Shown here: positions 8,962 to 16,416 of the stretch, piece by piece
Numbering within the stretch: the first letter of the stretch is position 1
Layout: each line of letters begins with the position of its first letter
From: ZC4RG36 sp964652205
Lineage (GTDB): Bacteria; Chloroflexota; Anaerolineae; Aggregatilineales; Phototrophicaceae
DNA length: 64,000 bases
NCBI GenBank assembly: GCA_964652205.1
Contig: CAZZAO010000005.1
Span: forward strand, 1 to 64,000
Direction: 5' to 3'
The notes under the pieces: generated by a model
Database searches by the model: none
Told to the model about the DNA's origin: nothing
The model's input: the letters and a program-made list of their open reading frames with translations, nothing else
Made by a program: the position numbers and the translations under genes

Positions 8962-10335
8962 ATGCTGAATCCAGATTTCATCAAGACCGGCCAGGGACCC
9001 CGCCTTGCCTTTCTCGACGCTCCCGACGCAAAGCGCCTTGCTGAAACGTTGATTGCCTTCGCCAATACAGAGGGAGGGACGGTCGTGATCGGTTTGACAG
9101 ACAACGGCACGCCTGCCACGAAGGTCGAAAACGGCTCGCTCGAAAAAGTGCTGCACGAGGCGGACACAAGCTGCAACCCGCCGGTCGTCGTCGGCAGTTG
9201 GGAGCCAGTAGAAACCGAACAGGGAACGGTTTACGCGCTGCGCGTCCCACGCAGTATCGAGCTGCACGCGCTCGATGATGGTCGCGTGCTGGTACGCACC
9301 GGGACGCATAATCGACCGCTCGGCGGGCAGGAAATCCTCAAGCTCGCCAGCGCCAAAAGCACAGGCGACTACGAGTCGGAGACGGTTCCCGGCGCAGCGC
9401 GCGAAGACTTCAGCCAGAAGATGCTTGACGAGTATCTGGTCAAGCGGGCCGAGCGCACCAAGCGCCCGTATAACGGCAAGATCGAAGACCTGTTACAGGA
9501 AATCGGCGCGCTCGACACCGAAGGCAAGCCGACCGTTTGCGGTATCCTGATGTTCACTGAATTTCCGCAGCACTGGCTGCCGCACAGCAGCGTGGTTTTC
9601 GCCAAGTTCGTCGGCAAGACGCCGCGCGGCGATAACGGTCTGGCGGGCTATTCCCGCCGCGAGGAGATCACCGGGCCGCTGCCGCGGATGATCGAGGCCA
9701 CCTGGAATCTCGTCTGGGGCGAGATGGCCGTCAGCGCGGTCGTCAAGGGGCTGGAGCGCGAAGAAACCTACGAGTATCCGCAGTTCGCCGTCCGCGAGGC
9801 GCTCGTCAACGCCATCTGCCACCGCGATTATCGGCTCAAGGGCCGCCGCATCGAAGTCCGCATGTATTCCGACCGGATGGAAGTGATTTCCCCCGGCGGC
9901 TTACCGGGCTTCATTACGGTCGATAACATCGTTGACGAGCATTTCAGCCGTAATCCACGGATCGTTAACGGCCTGTTTCAGTGGGGTTACATCGAGGAAC
10001 TGGGACTCGGCATCGACCGCATGATGGAAGTCATGCAGCAGGAAGGCCACCAGCCGCCAAGCTTCGATGCCCGCCCGTACAGCTTCGCCGTCTCGCTGTT
10101 CAACGCGCGTGAAAAGCAGCCCGCGCCAGACTGGACGCGCAATACCAATCACCGGCAGGCGCGCGCGCTCCAGTACATCCGCGATCAGGGGTCAATCACC
10201 AACCGCGAGTACCGGACGCTGATTCAGGGTGTCTCGGCGGAGACGCTGCGCCTCGATCTGGCGGACATGGTCGAGCGCGGCATCCTCAACAAGGTCGGCA
10301 CGAAAAAGGGAACGTACTACGTGCTGAAGACGTAG
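8962..10335 (+). CDS. AlbA_2/Schlafen-domain ATP-binding transcriptional regulator
   Basis: This 457-residue protein has the architecture often named RecG-like or divergent-AAA regulator. Residues about 10-125 are an AlbA_2 (Schlafen-like) domain with LAFLDAPDAKRLAETLIAFANTEGGTVVIG. Residues about 245-380 are a GHKL-type ATPase C-terminal domain (HATPase_c_4) with FAVREALVNAICHRDY, VISPGGLPG and RNPRIVNGLF. The last 70 residues form a winged helix with ITNREYRTLIQGVSAETLRLDLADM. Such proteins are usually DNA-binding regulators, sometimes linked to defence or stress loci, but nothing next to it shows its target. No clear Shine-Dalgarno precedes ATG 8962. A strong terminator follows at 10482-10505. 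Confidence 0.8.
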   Translation: MLNPDFIKTGQGPRLAFLDAPDAKRLAETLIAFANTEGGTVVIGLTDNGTPATKVENGSLEKVLHEADTSCNPPVVVGSWEPVETEQGTVYALRVPRSIELHALDDGRVLVRTGTHNRPLGGQEILKLASAKSTGDYESETVPGAAREDFSQKMLDEYLVKRAERTKRPYNGKIEDLLQEIGALDTEGKPTVCGILMFTEFPQHWLPHSSVVFAKFVGKTPRGDNGLAGYSRREEITGPLPRMIEATWNLVWGEMAVSAVVKGLEREETYEYPQFAVREALVNAICHRDYRLKGRRIEVRMYSDRMEVISPGGLPGFITVDNIVDEHFSRNPRIVNGLFQWGYIEELGLGIDRMMEVMQQEGHQPPSFDARPYSFAVSLFNAREKQPAPDWTRNTNHRQARALQYIRDQGSITNREYRTLIQGVSAETLRLDLADMVERGILNKVGTKKGTYYVLKT

Positions 10336-10376
10336 CAGCGTCCCGGCCTTGCCTTAAACTTTTGTGTCAGAGGAGC

Positions 10377-10396
10377 GGGCATGAGGCCTCATGCCC
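10377..10396. repeat. Perfect 20-base palindrome (GGGCATGAGG and its complement)
   Basis: A 10-base inverted repeat with no spacer sits just before the second palindrome at 10426-10450. The same core, GGCATGA-GGCA-TCATGCC, recurs at 43746-43763. It belongs with the short interspersed palindromes of the window. Confidence 0.6.
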
Positions 10397-10425
10397 CTAC
10401 CAAACTTCGAGAGTGTGTGGAAGCC

Positions 10426-10462
10426 TGCGGACGCGAAAAATCGCGTCCCTACGGAAAACAGT
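10426..10462 (+). repeat. Interspersed palindromic repeat (CGCG...CCCTACGGAAA type)
   Basis: GGACGCGA-AAAA-TCGCGTCC forms a hairpin followed by CTACGGAAAACA. The tail CCCTACGGAAR also follows the palindrome near 155, and its reverse complement precedes the one at about 63014; the copies at about 370 and 49773 keep the CCCTAC core. Confidence 0.65.
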
Positions 10463-10481
10463 CCAGAATATTCCAGTGAAG

Positions 10482-10509
10482 AAGCCCCATCACGGGGCTT
10501 TTTCTTTTG
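10482..10509 (+). terminator. Rho-independent terminator
   Basis: AAGCCCC-ATCA-CGGGGCTT followed by TTTCTTTT is a compact hairpin with a U-rich tail. It ends the plus-strand ATPase regulator transcript. The minus-strand murI stop codon (10490-10492) lies inside the hairpin. Confidence 0.8.
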
Positions 10510-11338
10510 CGCGGCCCGTCGATAGCCTCATCTTCCCGTCAAGCTGGCCCCACTCGGCCTGAGTCGCCGCCGCATTGACGCCGGTGAGCCGCCGAAGCAT
10601 GGCGGCAAAAGTCGAGGGATCGCCGCTGGTCAGATAATCATGGGCAGGCGGAGCAGCGCACTCGGCCTGCCACAGCCGCGCCGTCTGCTGCGCGACTGCC
10701 GGGCCGGGATCAATCAGCCGGACGCGCGGCCCGGAAAGCTCGCCGATGCTGTCTGCCAGAAATGGGAAATGGGTGCAGGCCAGCACGATCTGGTCGGCTC
10801 CGGCGTCGAGCAGCGGCGTGACAGCGCGGCGAACGATAGCGCGGCCTCGATCCGTATCCTGCTCGCCGGACTCGACCAGCGCGACCAGATCAGGCGAGAC
10901 GCGCGTCAGCACCCGCACATCGGCGGCGAACTGTTCCAGCACGCGACGATACAGCGGGCCATCTGCCGTCGCCTGCGTCGTCAGCACGCCGATGATGCCG
11001 CTGCGCGTGGCTTCAGCCGCCGGTTTGACTGCTGGCTCGATGCCGACAAAGGGAACGTCAGGGTAGCGCTCGCGCAGATTGTACAGGCTGGCGGCGCTGG
11101 CGGAATGGCAGGCGAGGACGATGACCTGCGCGCCGTGGTCGAGCAAATAGCGCGTGATCGCATCGACGTAAGAATCGATCTCCGCTGCCAGGCGCGGGCC
11201 GTAGGGCAAATGCGCCTGATCGGCGACGTAAATCGTGGAGCAGGTTGGAAGCAGGCGGTGAATTTCGCGTAGAACCGACAGACCGCCGAGGCCGGAGTCG
11301 AAAACGCCGATCCTAGCGGCGGGCAGCGGCGCGCTCAC
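10490..11338 (-). CDS. murI: Glutamate racemase
   Basis: This 282-residue enzyme makes D-glutamate from L-glutamate for peptidoglycan. The signature DSGLGGLSV lies at 14-22, PYGPR at 45-49, the first catalytic cysteine in LACHSASA (C77) and the second in LACTHFPFL (C188). The usual sequence around the first cysteine is CNTA; here the neighbouring substrate-contact residues read CHSA. Length is a little above the usual 260-275. The gene begins inside the 3' end of the C26 amidotransferase gene (26-base overlap), so it is translationally coupled, and it is the last gene of the rplS group. Its stop lies in the convergent terminator. Confidence 0.92.
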   Translation of the reverse strand: MSAPLPAARIGVFDSGLGGLSVLREIHRLLPTCSTIYVADQAHLPYGPRLAAEIDSYVDAITRYLLDHGAQVIVLACHSASAASLYNLRERYPDVPFVGIEPAVKPAAEATRSGIIGVLTTQATADGPLYRRVLEQFAADVRVLTRVSPDLVALVESGEQDTDRGRAIVRRAVTPLLDAGADQIVLACTHFPFLADSIGELSGPRVRLIDPGPAVAQQTARLWQAECAAPPAHDYLTSGDPSTFAAMLRRLTGVNAAATQAEWGQLDGKMRLSTGRAKEKAP

Positions 11339-12047
11339 GCGCAGCCTCGACGAATGCCTCGAACAGCCGCTTCTGGGCCGGGTCGGTTTCCCACAGGTCT
11401 TCGGGATGCCACTGCACGGTCACGGCGAAGGTCTTGCCGGGCATTTCTGCCGCTTCAACGATGCCATCAGGCGATCTGGCGATGCCCGCCACGCCGGGGG
11501 CCATCCGCGCGACGGCCTGATGATGCAGGCTGTTGACGTGAATGGTCGTCGTGCCGAGGATCGTCGCCAACTGGCTGTCCGCATCAACCTGAACAGCGTG
11601 CGCCAGATAGCTGCGCGGCAGCTCGTTGGGCTGGTCGTGGGCCTGTTGAGTTTCGTACTGTGAGGGGATGTCCTGAATCAGCGAGCCGCCGAGCGCGACG
11701 TTGAACACCTGATGTCCACGGCAGATGCCGAAAACCGGCGTATCGTCGGCCACCGCCCAGCGCGTCAGCGGGACTTCGAGCGCGTCACGCGGCGCGTCGA
11801 TGCGGACGGTCGGGTGACGATCTTCGTGGAAATACGACGGATCGATGTCTGGCCCGCCGGGGAGCAGCAGCCCATCGATCCGCTCGTAGATGTCCTTCAA
11901 TGTGTCTTCGTTCAGGCCAGTCGGGATGTAGAGCGGCAGGCCACCCGCCGCGTCAACCGCCTGCGCAATCGGGTGATACATACGATTGAACACCAGCCCT
12001 TCCGGGTTGGTATAGCTCGATGCGGTAATCCCGATGACTGGCCGCAC
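11313..12047 (-). CDS. Gamma-glutamyl-GABA hydrolase family (peptidase C26) amidotransferase
   Basis: This 244-residue class I glutamine amidotransferase-like hydrolase resembles PuuD and related C26 enzymes. LLPGGPDIDP, the nucleophile elbow GICRGHQ (C109) and QWHPED near 214 supply the Cys-His-Glu triad. It cleaves gamma-glutamyl bonds, for example gamma-glutamyl-GABA or other gamma-glutamyl amines. It lies 3 bases after rplS and overlaps murI by 26 bases. The pairing with glutamate racemase suggests that it may supply glutamate locally, or that the order is just compact; the substrate is not fixed by sequence. Confidence 0.88.
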   Translation of the reverse strand: MRPVIGITASSYTNPEGLVFNRMYHPIAQAVDAAGGLPLYIPTGLNEDTLKDIYERIDGLLLPGGPDIDPSYFHEDRHPTVRIDAPRDALEVPLTRWAVADDTPVFGICRGHQVFNVALGGSLIQDIPSQYETQQAHDQPNELPRSYLAHAVQVDADSQLATILGTTTIHVNSLHHQAVARMAPGVAGIARSPDGIVEAAEMPGKTFAVTVQWHPEDLWETDPAQKRLFEAFVEAARERAAARR

Positions 12048-12050
12048 GAT

Positions 12051-12398
12051 TTAGCGCTTTTCCTTGAGCCGAGCCGCCTTGCCGCGAACGTCACGCAGAT
12101 AGTAGAGCTGCGCCCGGCGCACGACCGAGTGACGAGTCACTTCGATCTTGTCGATCCGGGGACTCCTGAGCAGGAAGGTGCGCTCGACGCCGATACCGTG
12201 GCTGGCGATGCGGCGTACCGTGAAATTGGCGTCATTGCCGCCGCTGCGCGCGCGGATGACCACGCCCTGAAACACCTGAATGCGCTCTTTATCGCCTTCG
12301 ATGACGCGAATATGAACCTTGACCGTGTCGCCGGACGAAACAACGGGATGACCGCGATCTTCTGCGGCCAGGGACTGAAGCAATTCCTGACTGTTCAC
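12051..12398 (-). CDS. rplS: 50S ribosomal protein L19
   Basis: This 115-residue protein has the L19 core: SGDTVKVHIRVIEGDKERIQVFQG, FTVRRIASHGIGVERTF and KIEVTRHSVVRRAQLYYLRD. It sits at the 30S-50S interface. I place the start at GTG 12398 because GGAAGGA stands nine bases before it and this gives the normal family length; a TTG at 12416 would add six residues and consume the ribosome site. It is the first gene of an operon with the C26 hydrolase and murI, read from the promoter at 12459-12488. Confidence 0.95.
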   Translation of the reverse strand: MNSQELLQSLAAEDRGHPVVSSGDTVKVHIRVIEGDKERIQVFQGVVIRARSGGNDANFTVRRIASHGIGVERTFLLRSPRIDKIEVTRHSVVRRAQLYYLRDVRGKAARLKEKR

Positions 12399-12458
12399 AA
12401 CGTGCCGTCCTTCCAAACTGCGCGACGCGCAGACATTCCTCGCCTGAATTGACGCGGC

Positions 12459-12488
12459 ATTATATCATGCGCGATGAAAGCGCGACAA
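12459..12488 (-). promoter_or_regulatory. Sigma-70-type promoter for rplS
   Basis: On the minus strand TTGTCG (12483-12488) and a perfect TATAAT (12459-12464) are separated by 18 bases, about 60 bases before the rplS start. The same -35 hexamer occurs in the lepB promoter at 47052. Confidence 0.65.
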
Positions 12489-12566
12489 GGGCAAGCTCGG
12501 CACGTTTAAACGACCAGAACCCTGTTCAAATGCCCTCCATAACCCGCCCAAACCCCGATATTGTCC

Positions 12567-12572
12567 TATAAT
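12567..12572 (+). promoter_or_regulatory. Possible -10 element for the NmrA-like gene
   Basis: A perfect TATAAT lies about 40 bases before the start of the reductase gene. No convincing -35 hexamer is found at the right distance, so this is a weak call. Confidence 0.35.
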
Positions 12573-12611
12573 ATTTATAAATAATCATTGAGTTATTTCA
12601 GGAGCGCTATC

Positions 12612-13484
12612 ATGATTTTAGTCGTTGGCGCCAGCGGGTATTTAGGGTTGGAAGTCTGCCGCCGTTTACAGGCGCGCGGTGAGCCGATACGGGCATTCGT
12701 CCGTGACAGCACCGATTCGGGCAAGCGCGACCAGCTTCGCGCGCTCGGAGCCGAACTGGCCTATGGCGACCTTGAGGACCCGGCCAGCCTTGCGGCGGCG
12801 TGCAGCGGCGTCAAGGCCGTCATCACCAGCGCGTCCTCGATTGCCAGCCGGGTCGGCGCGTACATCGCCTCGGTCGACCGACAGGGTCAGTTCAACCTGG
12901 TTGACGCGGCCTGCGCGGCCAGCGTCGGCCAGTTCATCTTCGTCTCGCTCTCACCCAATATGCGCAGCGACAGCCCGCTCAACCGGGCCAAGCGCGGCGT
13001 CGAAGCCTACCTTCAGGCCAGCGGCCTGCCCTACACCATCATCCGCCCCAGCTTCTTCATGGAATACTGGCTCAGTCCGATCATCGGACTCGACTGGCCC
13101 AACCGCCGCGCCATGATCTTCGGCACGGGCGAAGCCAGAATTAGCTGGATTACCATCGGGGACGTGGCCGAATCTGTCGCCCGCTCGGTCGACAACCCGG
13201 CAGCGCGCAACGCGATCCTTCAGATCGGCGGGCCAGACGCGCTCAGTCCAAACGAGGCGGTGCGGGTGTTCGAGTCCGTGCTGGGCAGCCCGTTTGAGGT
13301 GCAGTACGTGCCGGAAGCCGCGCTCGAAGCGCAGCGGACGACCAGCCCCGACCCGCACGCGCAGAGCATAGCCGGGCTGTCGCTCGATTATGCCCATGGC
13401 GACGTGATCGACCCGGCAGGCCAGCGCGCCGCCTTCCCATTCGCGCTCACCGCCGTCGAGGCCTACGTGCGCCGTCTGATCTAG
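12612..13484 (+). CDS. NmrA-like NAD(P)-binding SDR family protein
   Basis: This 290-residue protein is an atypical short-chain dehydrogenase. It opens with ILVVGASGYLGLEVCRRL, the dinucleotide-binding glycine motif, and continues with YGDLEDPASL. It lacks a standard YxxxK, as NmrA, HSCARG and complex I NDUFA9-like proteins do, but has SGLPYTIIRPSFFMEYWL typical of that branch. It probably senses or uses NAD(P)H; its substrate is unknown. ATG 12612 follows GGAG at 12601; the frame could be extended to 12588 but the glycine motif should sit at the N-terminus. Confidence 0.82.
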   Translation: MILVVGASGYLGLEVCRRLQARGEPIRAFVRDSTDSGKRDQLRALGAELAYGDLEDPASLAAACSGVKAVITSASSIASRVGAYIASVDRQGQFNLVDAACAASVGQFIFVSLSPNMRSDSPLNRAKRGVEAYLQASGLPYTIIRPSFFMEYWLSPIIGLDWPNRRAMIFGTGEARISWITIGDVAESVARSVDNPAARNAILQIGGPDALSPNEAVRVFESVLGSPFEVQYVPEAALEAQRTTSPDPHAQSIAGLSLDYAHGDVIDPAGQRAAFPFALTAVEAYVRRLI

Positions 13485-13548
13485 TCTGGTGACTGAACAA
13501 TAACTCGGGGCAGCACCGAATTTTCAGTTCGTCCCATACGCGGAGCAT

Positions 13549-14715
13549 TTACCGAACAAGATATTCTCGCGTTAAATATTTATCTTCCGGTATTTTTTCG
13601 GCTGGCAGGTAAACGCAAACCGGAATATCGAATCGGGAAACCGTTGAGCAAATAATTGGCCCTACCTCTTCCCAGGTGAGGTTGCCTAAACCACATCCAA
13701 GTGCAGGCAATGCCAAAGATTGGATATTTAACCGCTTGTAATTATCCTCCAGCCACTTAAGGCCGTCAACTATATATTCAATTTTTGAGTTCTCACGCCA
13801 ATTTTGCTTGGTTGCAAATAAAAGAAACCAGGTTGCCTGGCGCTGATCTGCTTCAGACGGGTTCTCAGATAGCTCTTGAGCAAGTGAAAGTTCTCTAGTG
13901 ACTAAAGCGGGCTTTCCCACTCGCAAAGACCTGTTTTTACACAGGTCTTGATAAGTAACATAAACGTCCGGGAACTGGTATTTTGCTCTTGATGCCAGTC
14001 CTTTACCCATTATCCCCTTGGTATTTACGCTGATGGTTAGAGTTTGCATATTGGAGAAAAACATATCTCCTTCTGCAAGAAATAACTTACGGTCAAGAAC
14101 AGATTGCTTACGCGGCAGGAAAAACATAGGTGGTTCAGGAACCACATGAACATCTTTTCCAGCTTTGGCAATAATTTCTCTTGCATGCTCCGCTACGCCA
14201 TTATGCTTGCCAACATAAATACACTCAATCCACTCAGGAGCAACGGAATCAGGCACTAAGCACTCCGCCATCATTTTTCGCTTCGTGCCATCTACATCTG
14301 ACCAATATTCGTGATGCAGACTTTTTGAAATCTCCTTCACGGTTTTTTTGTCGTAGCGCGTAATCTGCGACAGCGAGTGGGCAGCATTACCGTCAGACAA
14401 AAGAACCCCGTACTTTTCGTTCAGTAAACTCATCTTCAGCTTGACAATAATGATATCGTTGACACTTTTCTCTCGAACTACTCTATATAGCATTGCATTA
14501 CGCGGTTGAAAGAAGAAATTAGCGTATTGCCAAAGGTTTTTATTTTCGAGCGTAATCCGACCCTGTCGATGCTGAACAATCTGTTCATCATAAATTGGCG
14601 TATAGGGAATTTTTCGGGCTTGTATGGCGGCATGACTCAATATCCCGTACTTCAGAATTGAAGCGAGATTATTGATGTGCGTAATATAGTAAAGACCAGT
14701 GATCGCATCCGCCAC
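13549..14715 (-). CDS. DarT-type DNA ADP-ribosyltransferase fused to a DarG-like macro domain
   Basis: The 388-residue protein has two parts. Residues about 6-195 match DarT (DUF4433): LYYITHINNLASILKYGIL, FFFQPRNAMLYRV and the catalytic glutamate E151 in KMMAECLV. DarT adds ADP-ribose to thymidine in single-stranded DNA. Residues about 209-385 match the DarG macro domain that removes it: LAEGDMFFS, VNTKGIMGKGLASRAKYQFPD (K238 in MGKG corresponds to the proposed catalytic lysine), FATKQNWRENSKIEYI and LPALGCGLGNLTW. Toxin and antitoxin are normally separate genes; here they share one chain and the extra C-terminal DarT-binding domain of DarG is absent. The gene is clearly richer in A+T than its neighbours, indicating transfer. 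Start is GTG 14715 with AGGAC upstream. Confidence 0.85.
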   Translation of the reverse strand: MADAITGLYYITHINNLASILKYGILSHAAIQARKIPYTPIYDEQIVQHRQGRITLENKNLWQYANFFFQPRNAMLYRVVREKSVNDIIIVKLKMSLLNEKYGVLLSDGNAAHSLSQITRYDKKTVKEISKSLHHEYWSDVDGTKRKMMAECLVPDSVAPEWIECIYVGKHNGVAEHAREIIAKAGKDVHVVPEPPMFFLPRKQSVLDRKLFLAEGDMFFSNMQTLTISVNTKGIMGKGLASRAKYQFPDVYVTYQDLCKNRSLRVGKPALVTRELSLAQELSENPSEADQRQATWFLLFATKQNWRENSKIEYIVDGLKWLEDNYKRLNIQSLALPALGCGLGNLTWEEVGPIICSTVSRFDIPVCVYLPAEKIPEDKYLTREYLVR

Positions 14716-14782
14716 GATGGTATGTCCTAATCCACTCTCTCAATGAGTATAGCAGAATCAGAACAAATGTTCAATGCATATC

Positions 14783-15313
14783 CTACACACCGAGCTTGCG
14801 CGCGGCGCGCAGCAGCCCGGCGCTGCTCTTGCCGTCGGCGATCTCACCGCTCTCGATCAGCTCAATCGCCTTCGTCAGCGGCACGCGCACAACTTCGATG
14901 TTCTCGTCGTCATCCGCGTCGAGCTTCGATTCGGTCAGGTCGGTAGCGATGAACAGATGGATAAACTCGGTCGTATAACCGGGCGCGGTATAGATGCCGC
15001 CAATCGATTCGATCTGGCCGGGCTTGTAGCCGGTTTCTTCCTGAAGCTCGCGGATGGCGCAGACTTCCGGGGCTTCACCTTTTTCGAGCGTCCCGGCGGG
15101 GATTTCGAGCATGACGCGGTTCGCGGCCATGCGGAACTGACGCACGAGCAGCACGTTATCATCGGCGTCGAAGGCGACCAGCGCGACTGCGCCGGGATGG
15201 CGGATGATCTCGCGCGTGCTGTGTCCACCGCCGGGCAGCAGCACCTCATGGACGACCAGATCGACGATCCGCCCTTTGTAGATCGATTCCGTACTGATGA
15301 TTTTTTCCTGCAC
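14783..15313 (-). CDS. Nudix hydrolase, ADP-ribose pyrophosphatase type
   Basis: This 176-residue protein has a complete Nudix box: G-x5-E-x7-REL-x-EETGY in the segment GTLEKGEAPEVCAIREL to EETGY. Upstream residues LLVRQFRMAANRVMLEIPAG match the ADP-ribose/NDP-sugar branch (NudF-like). It hydrolyses ADP-ribose to AMP and ribose-5-phosphate or a related nucleotide sugar. It lies 16 bases after the LysM lipoprotein gene and 67 bases before the DarT-macro gene, all on one strand, so a transcript could run through. It has the normal high G+C of the genome. Confidence 0.9.
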   Translation of the reverse strand: MQEKIISTESIYKGRIVDLVVHEVLLPGGGHSTREIIRHPGAVALVAFDADDNVLLVRQFRMAANRVMLEIPAGTLEKGEAPEVCAIRELQEETGYKPGQIESIGGIYTAPGYTTEFIHLFIATDLTESKLDADDDENIEVVRVPLTKAIELIESGEIADGKSSAGLLRAARKLGV

Positions 15314-15329
15314 GATCCGCTTCCTTCAG

Positions 15330-16316
15330 CTACGGAATGGTAAGCGTCTGGCCGAGATAGATAACGTTAATGTTCGAGATACCGTTGGCCGCCGCGATAC
15401 TGACGACCGGGACGCCGTACTGCATCGAAATCTGGAACAGCGTCTCGCCCTGCCGGACGATGTGAACCTGCTGCCCCACACCGACCGACGACGCCGAGCC
15501 AGCCGTGCCGCTGCTGCCCGGAATCGGCGTGAAGGTCACGCCAATCTGCGGGGTCGCCAGGGTCTGCGGGCTGACCGGAATGGCCGTCGCCACGATCACG
15601 CCGCCGCGCGGTGTGGTCGTCGGCAGCGGTGTCGCCCCGGTCACGCCGCAGCCCGGTATGGTGAGCTTCTGGCCGACGAAGATCAGGTCGGGATTGACGA
15701 TCCCGCTGGCAGCCGCCACCTGATCGACCGAGAGGCCGTAATTCATGGCGATGCGATAGAGATTACGGTCGGTCGCGCGCACCTCATGGATACAGTCTGC
15801 ACCGGGAATACGGATCGTCGGTTGTCCGTTGTTAGCATTGTTCGGGTCGAAGGTCGGCGTGAGGGTCGGCAGGCCAATGCCCGCCGCCAGCGCTGCCTGA
15901 GTGAGCGGCGCAGAGGCGGTCTGCGTCGCCCGCTCGACAATCGCCGTCGCCGTCACGGCAATCGGGTCAATCGGTTCCAGCAGCCCGCCGATTCCCAGAT
16001 CCACGGTCGGCTGCTGCGGCGCAAACAGAGCCGTGGCGGTCAGCGCGAGGGCCGCATCGTCCATCGTCGGCTGCTGCGCCACCTGCATCGCCAGTAGATC
16101 GCCGGGCGAGAGCGTTTGCGGCACAACGATGACTGTCGTGACGATCATCGGCGTGGCCGATGGCGGCGGAACGTTGGTCGGCGGCAGAGTATAGGTCGGC
16201 TGAATCTGCGAGAGATCGGTCGGCATCAGGTTCGAGCCGTTGGACTGGAAGCAGCCAGCCACCAGCAGAATGGCGAGCAAACTGCCTGCAATGCGAGGCA
16301 AAAGCTGTGTTCGCAT
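15330..16316 (-). CDS. LysM-domain lipoprotein
   Basis: This 328-residue protein has a lipoprotein signal with lipobox LVAGC (C22). A long Thr/Pro/Ala-rich linker (about 30-160) follows, as in many Chloroflexota surface proteins. Two LysM modules are present: about 177-222 (IHEVRATDRNLYRIAMNYG to GQKLTIP) and 283-328 (VHIVRQGETLFQISMQYG to LGQTLTIP), joined by a second Thr/Pro linker. LysM binds GlcNAc-containing polymers, so this should be anchored in the membrane and hold peptidoglycan or chitin-like glycans. It has no catalytic domain. It heads the run lipoprotein, Nudix, DarT-macro. Confidence 0.88.
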   Translation of the reverse strand: MRTQLLPRIAGSLLAILLVAGCFQSNGSNLMPTDLSQIQPTYTLPPTNVPPPSATPMIVTTVIVVPQTLSPGDLLAMQVAQQPTMDDAALALTATALFAPQQPTVDLGIGGLLEPIDPIAVTATAIVERATQTASAPLTQAALAAGIGLPTLTPTFDPNNANNGQPTIRIPGADCIHEVRATDRNLYRIAMNYGLSVDQVAAASGIVNPDLIFVGQKLTIPGCGVTGATPLPTTTPRGGVIVATAIPVSPQTLATPQIGVTFTPIPGSSGTAGSASSVGVGQQVHIVRQGETLFQISMQYGVPVVSIAAANGISNINVIYLGQTLTIP

Positions 16317-16416
16317 CGAATAGATACTCCTCTTCAGACCACCACGCAGCAGGGTTGGTTTGTTTTATTATACCGAAGTCTGAATCCTGCACCACAGCAG
16401 GTTAGAAGAGTTTGAA

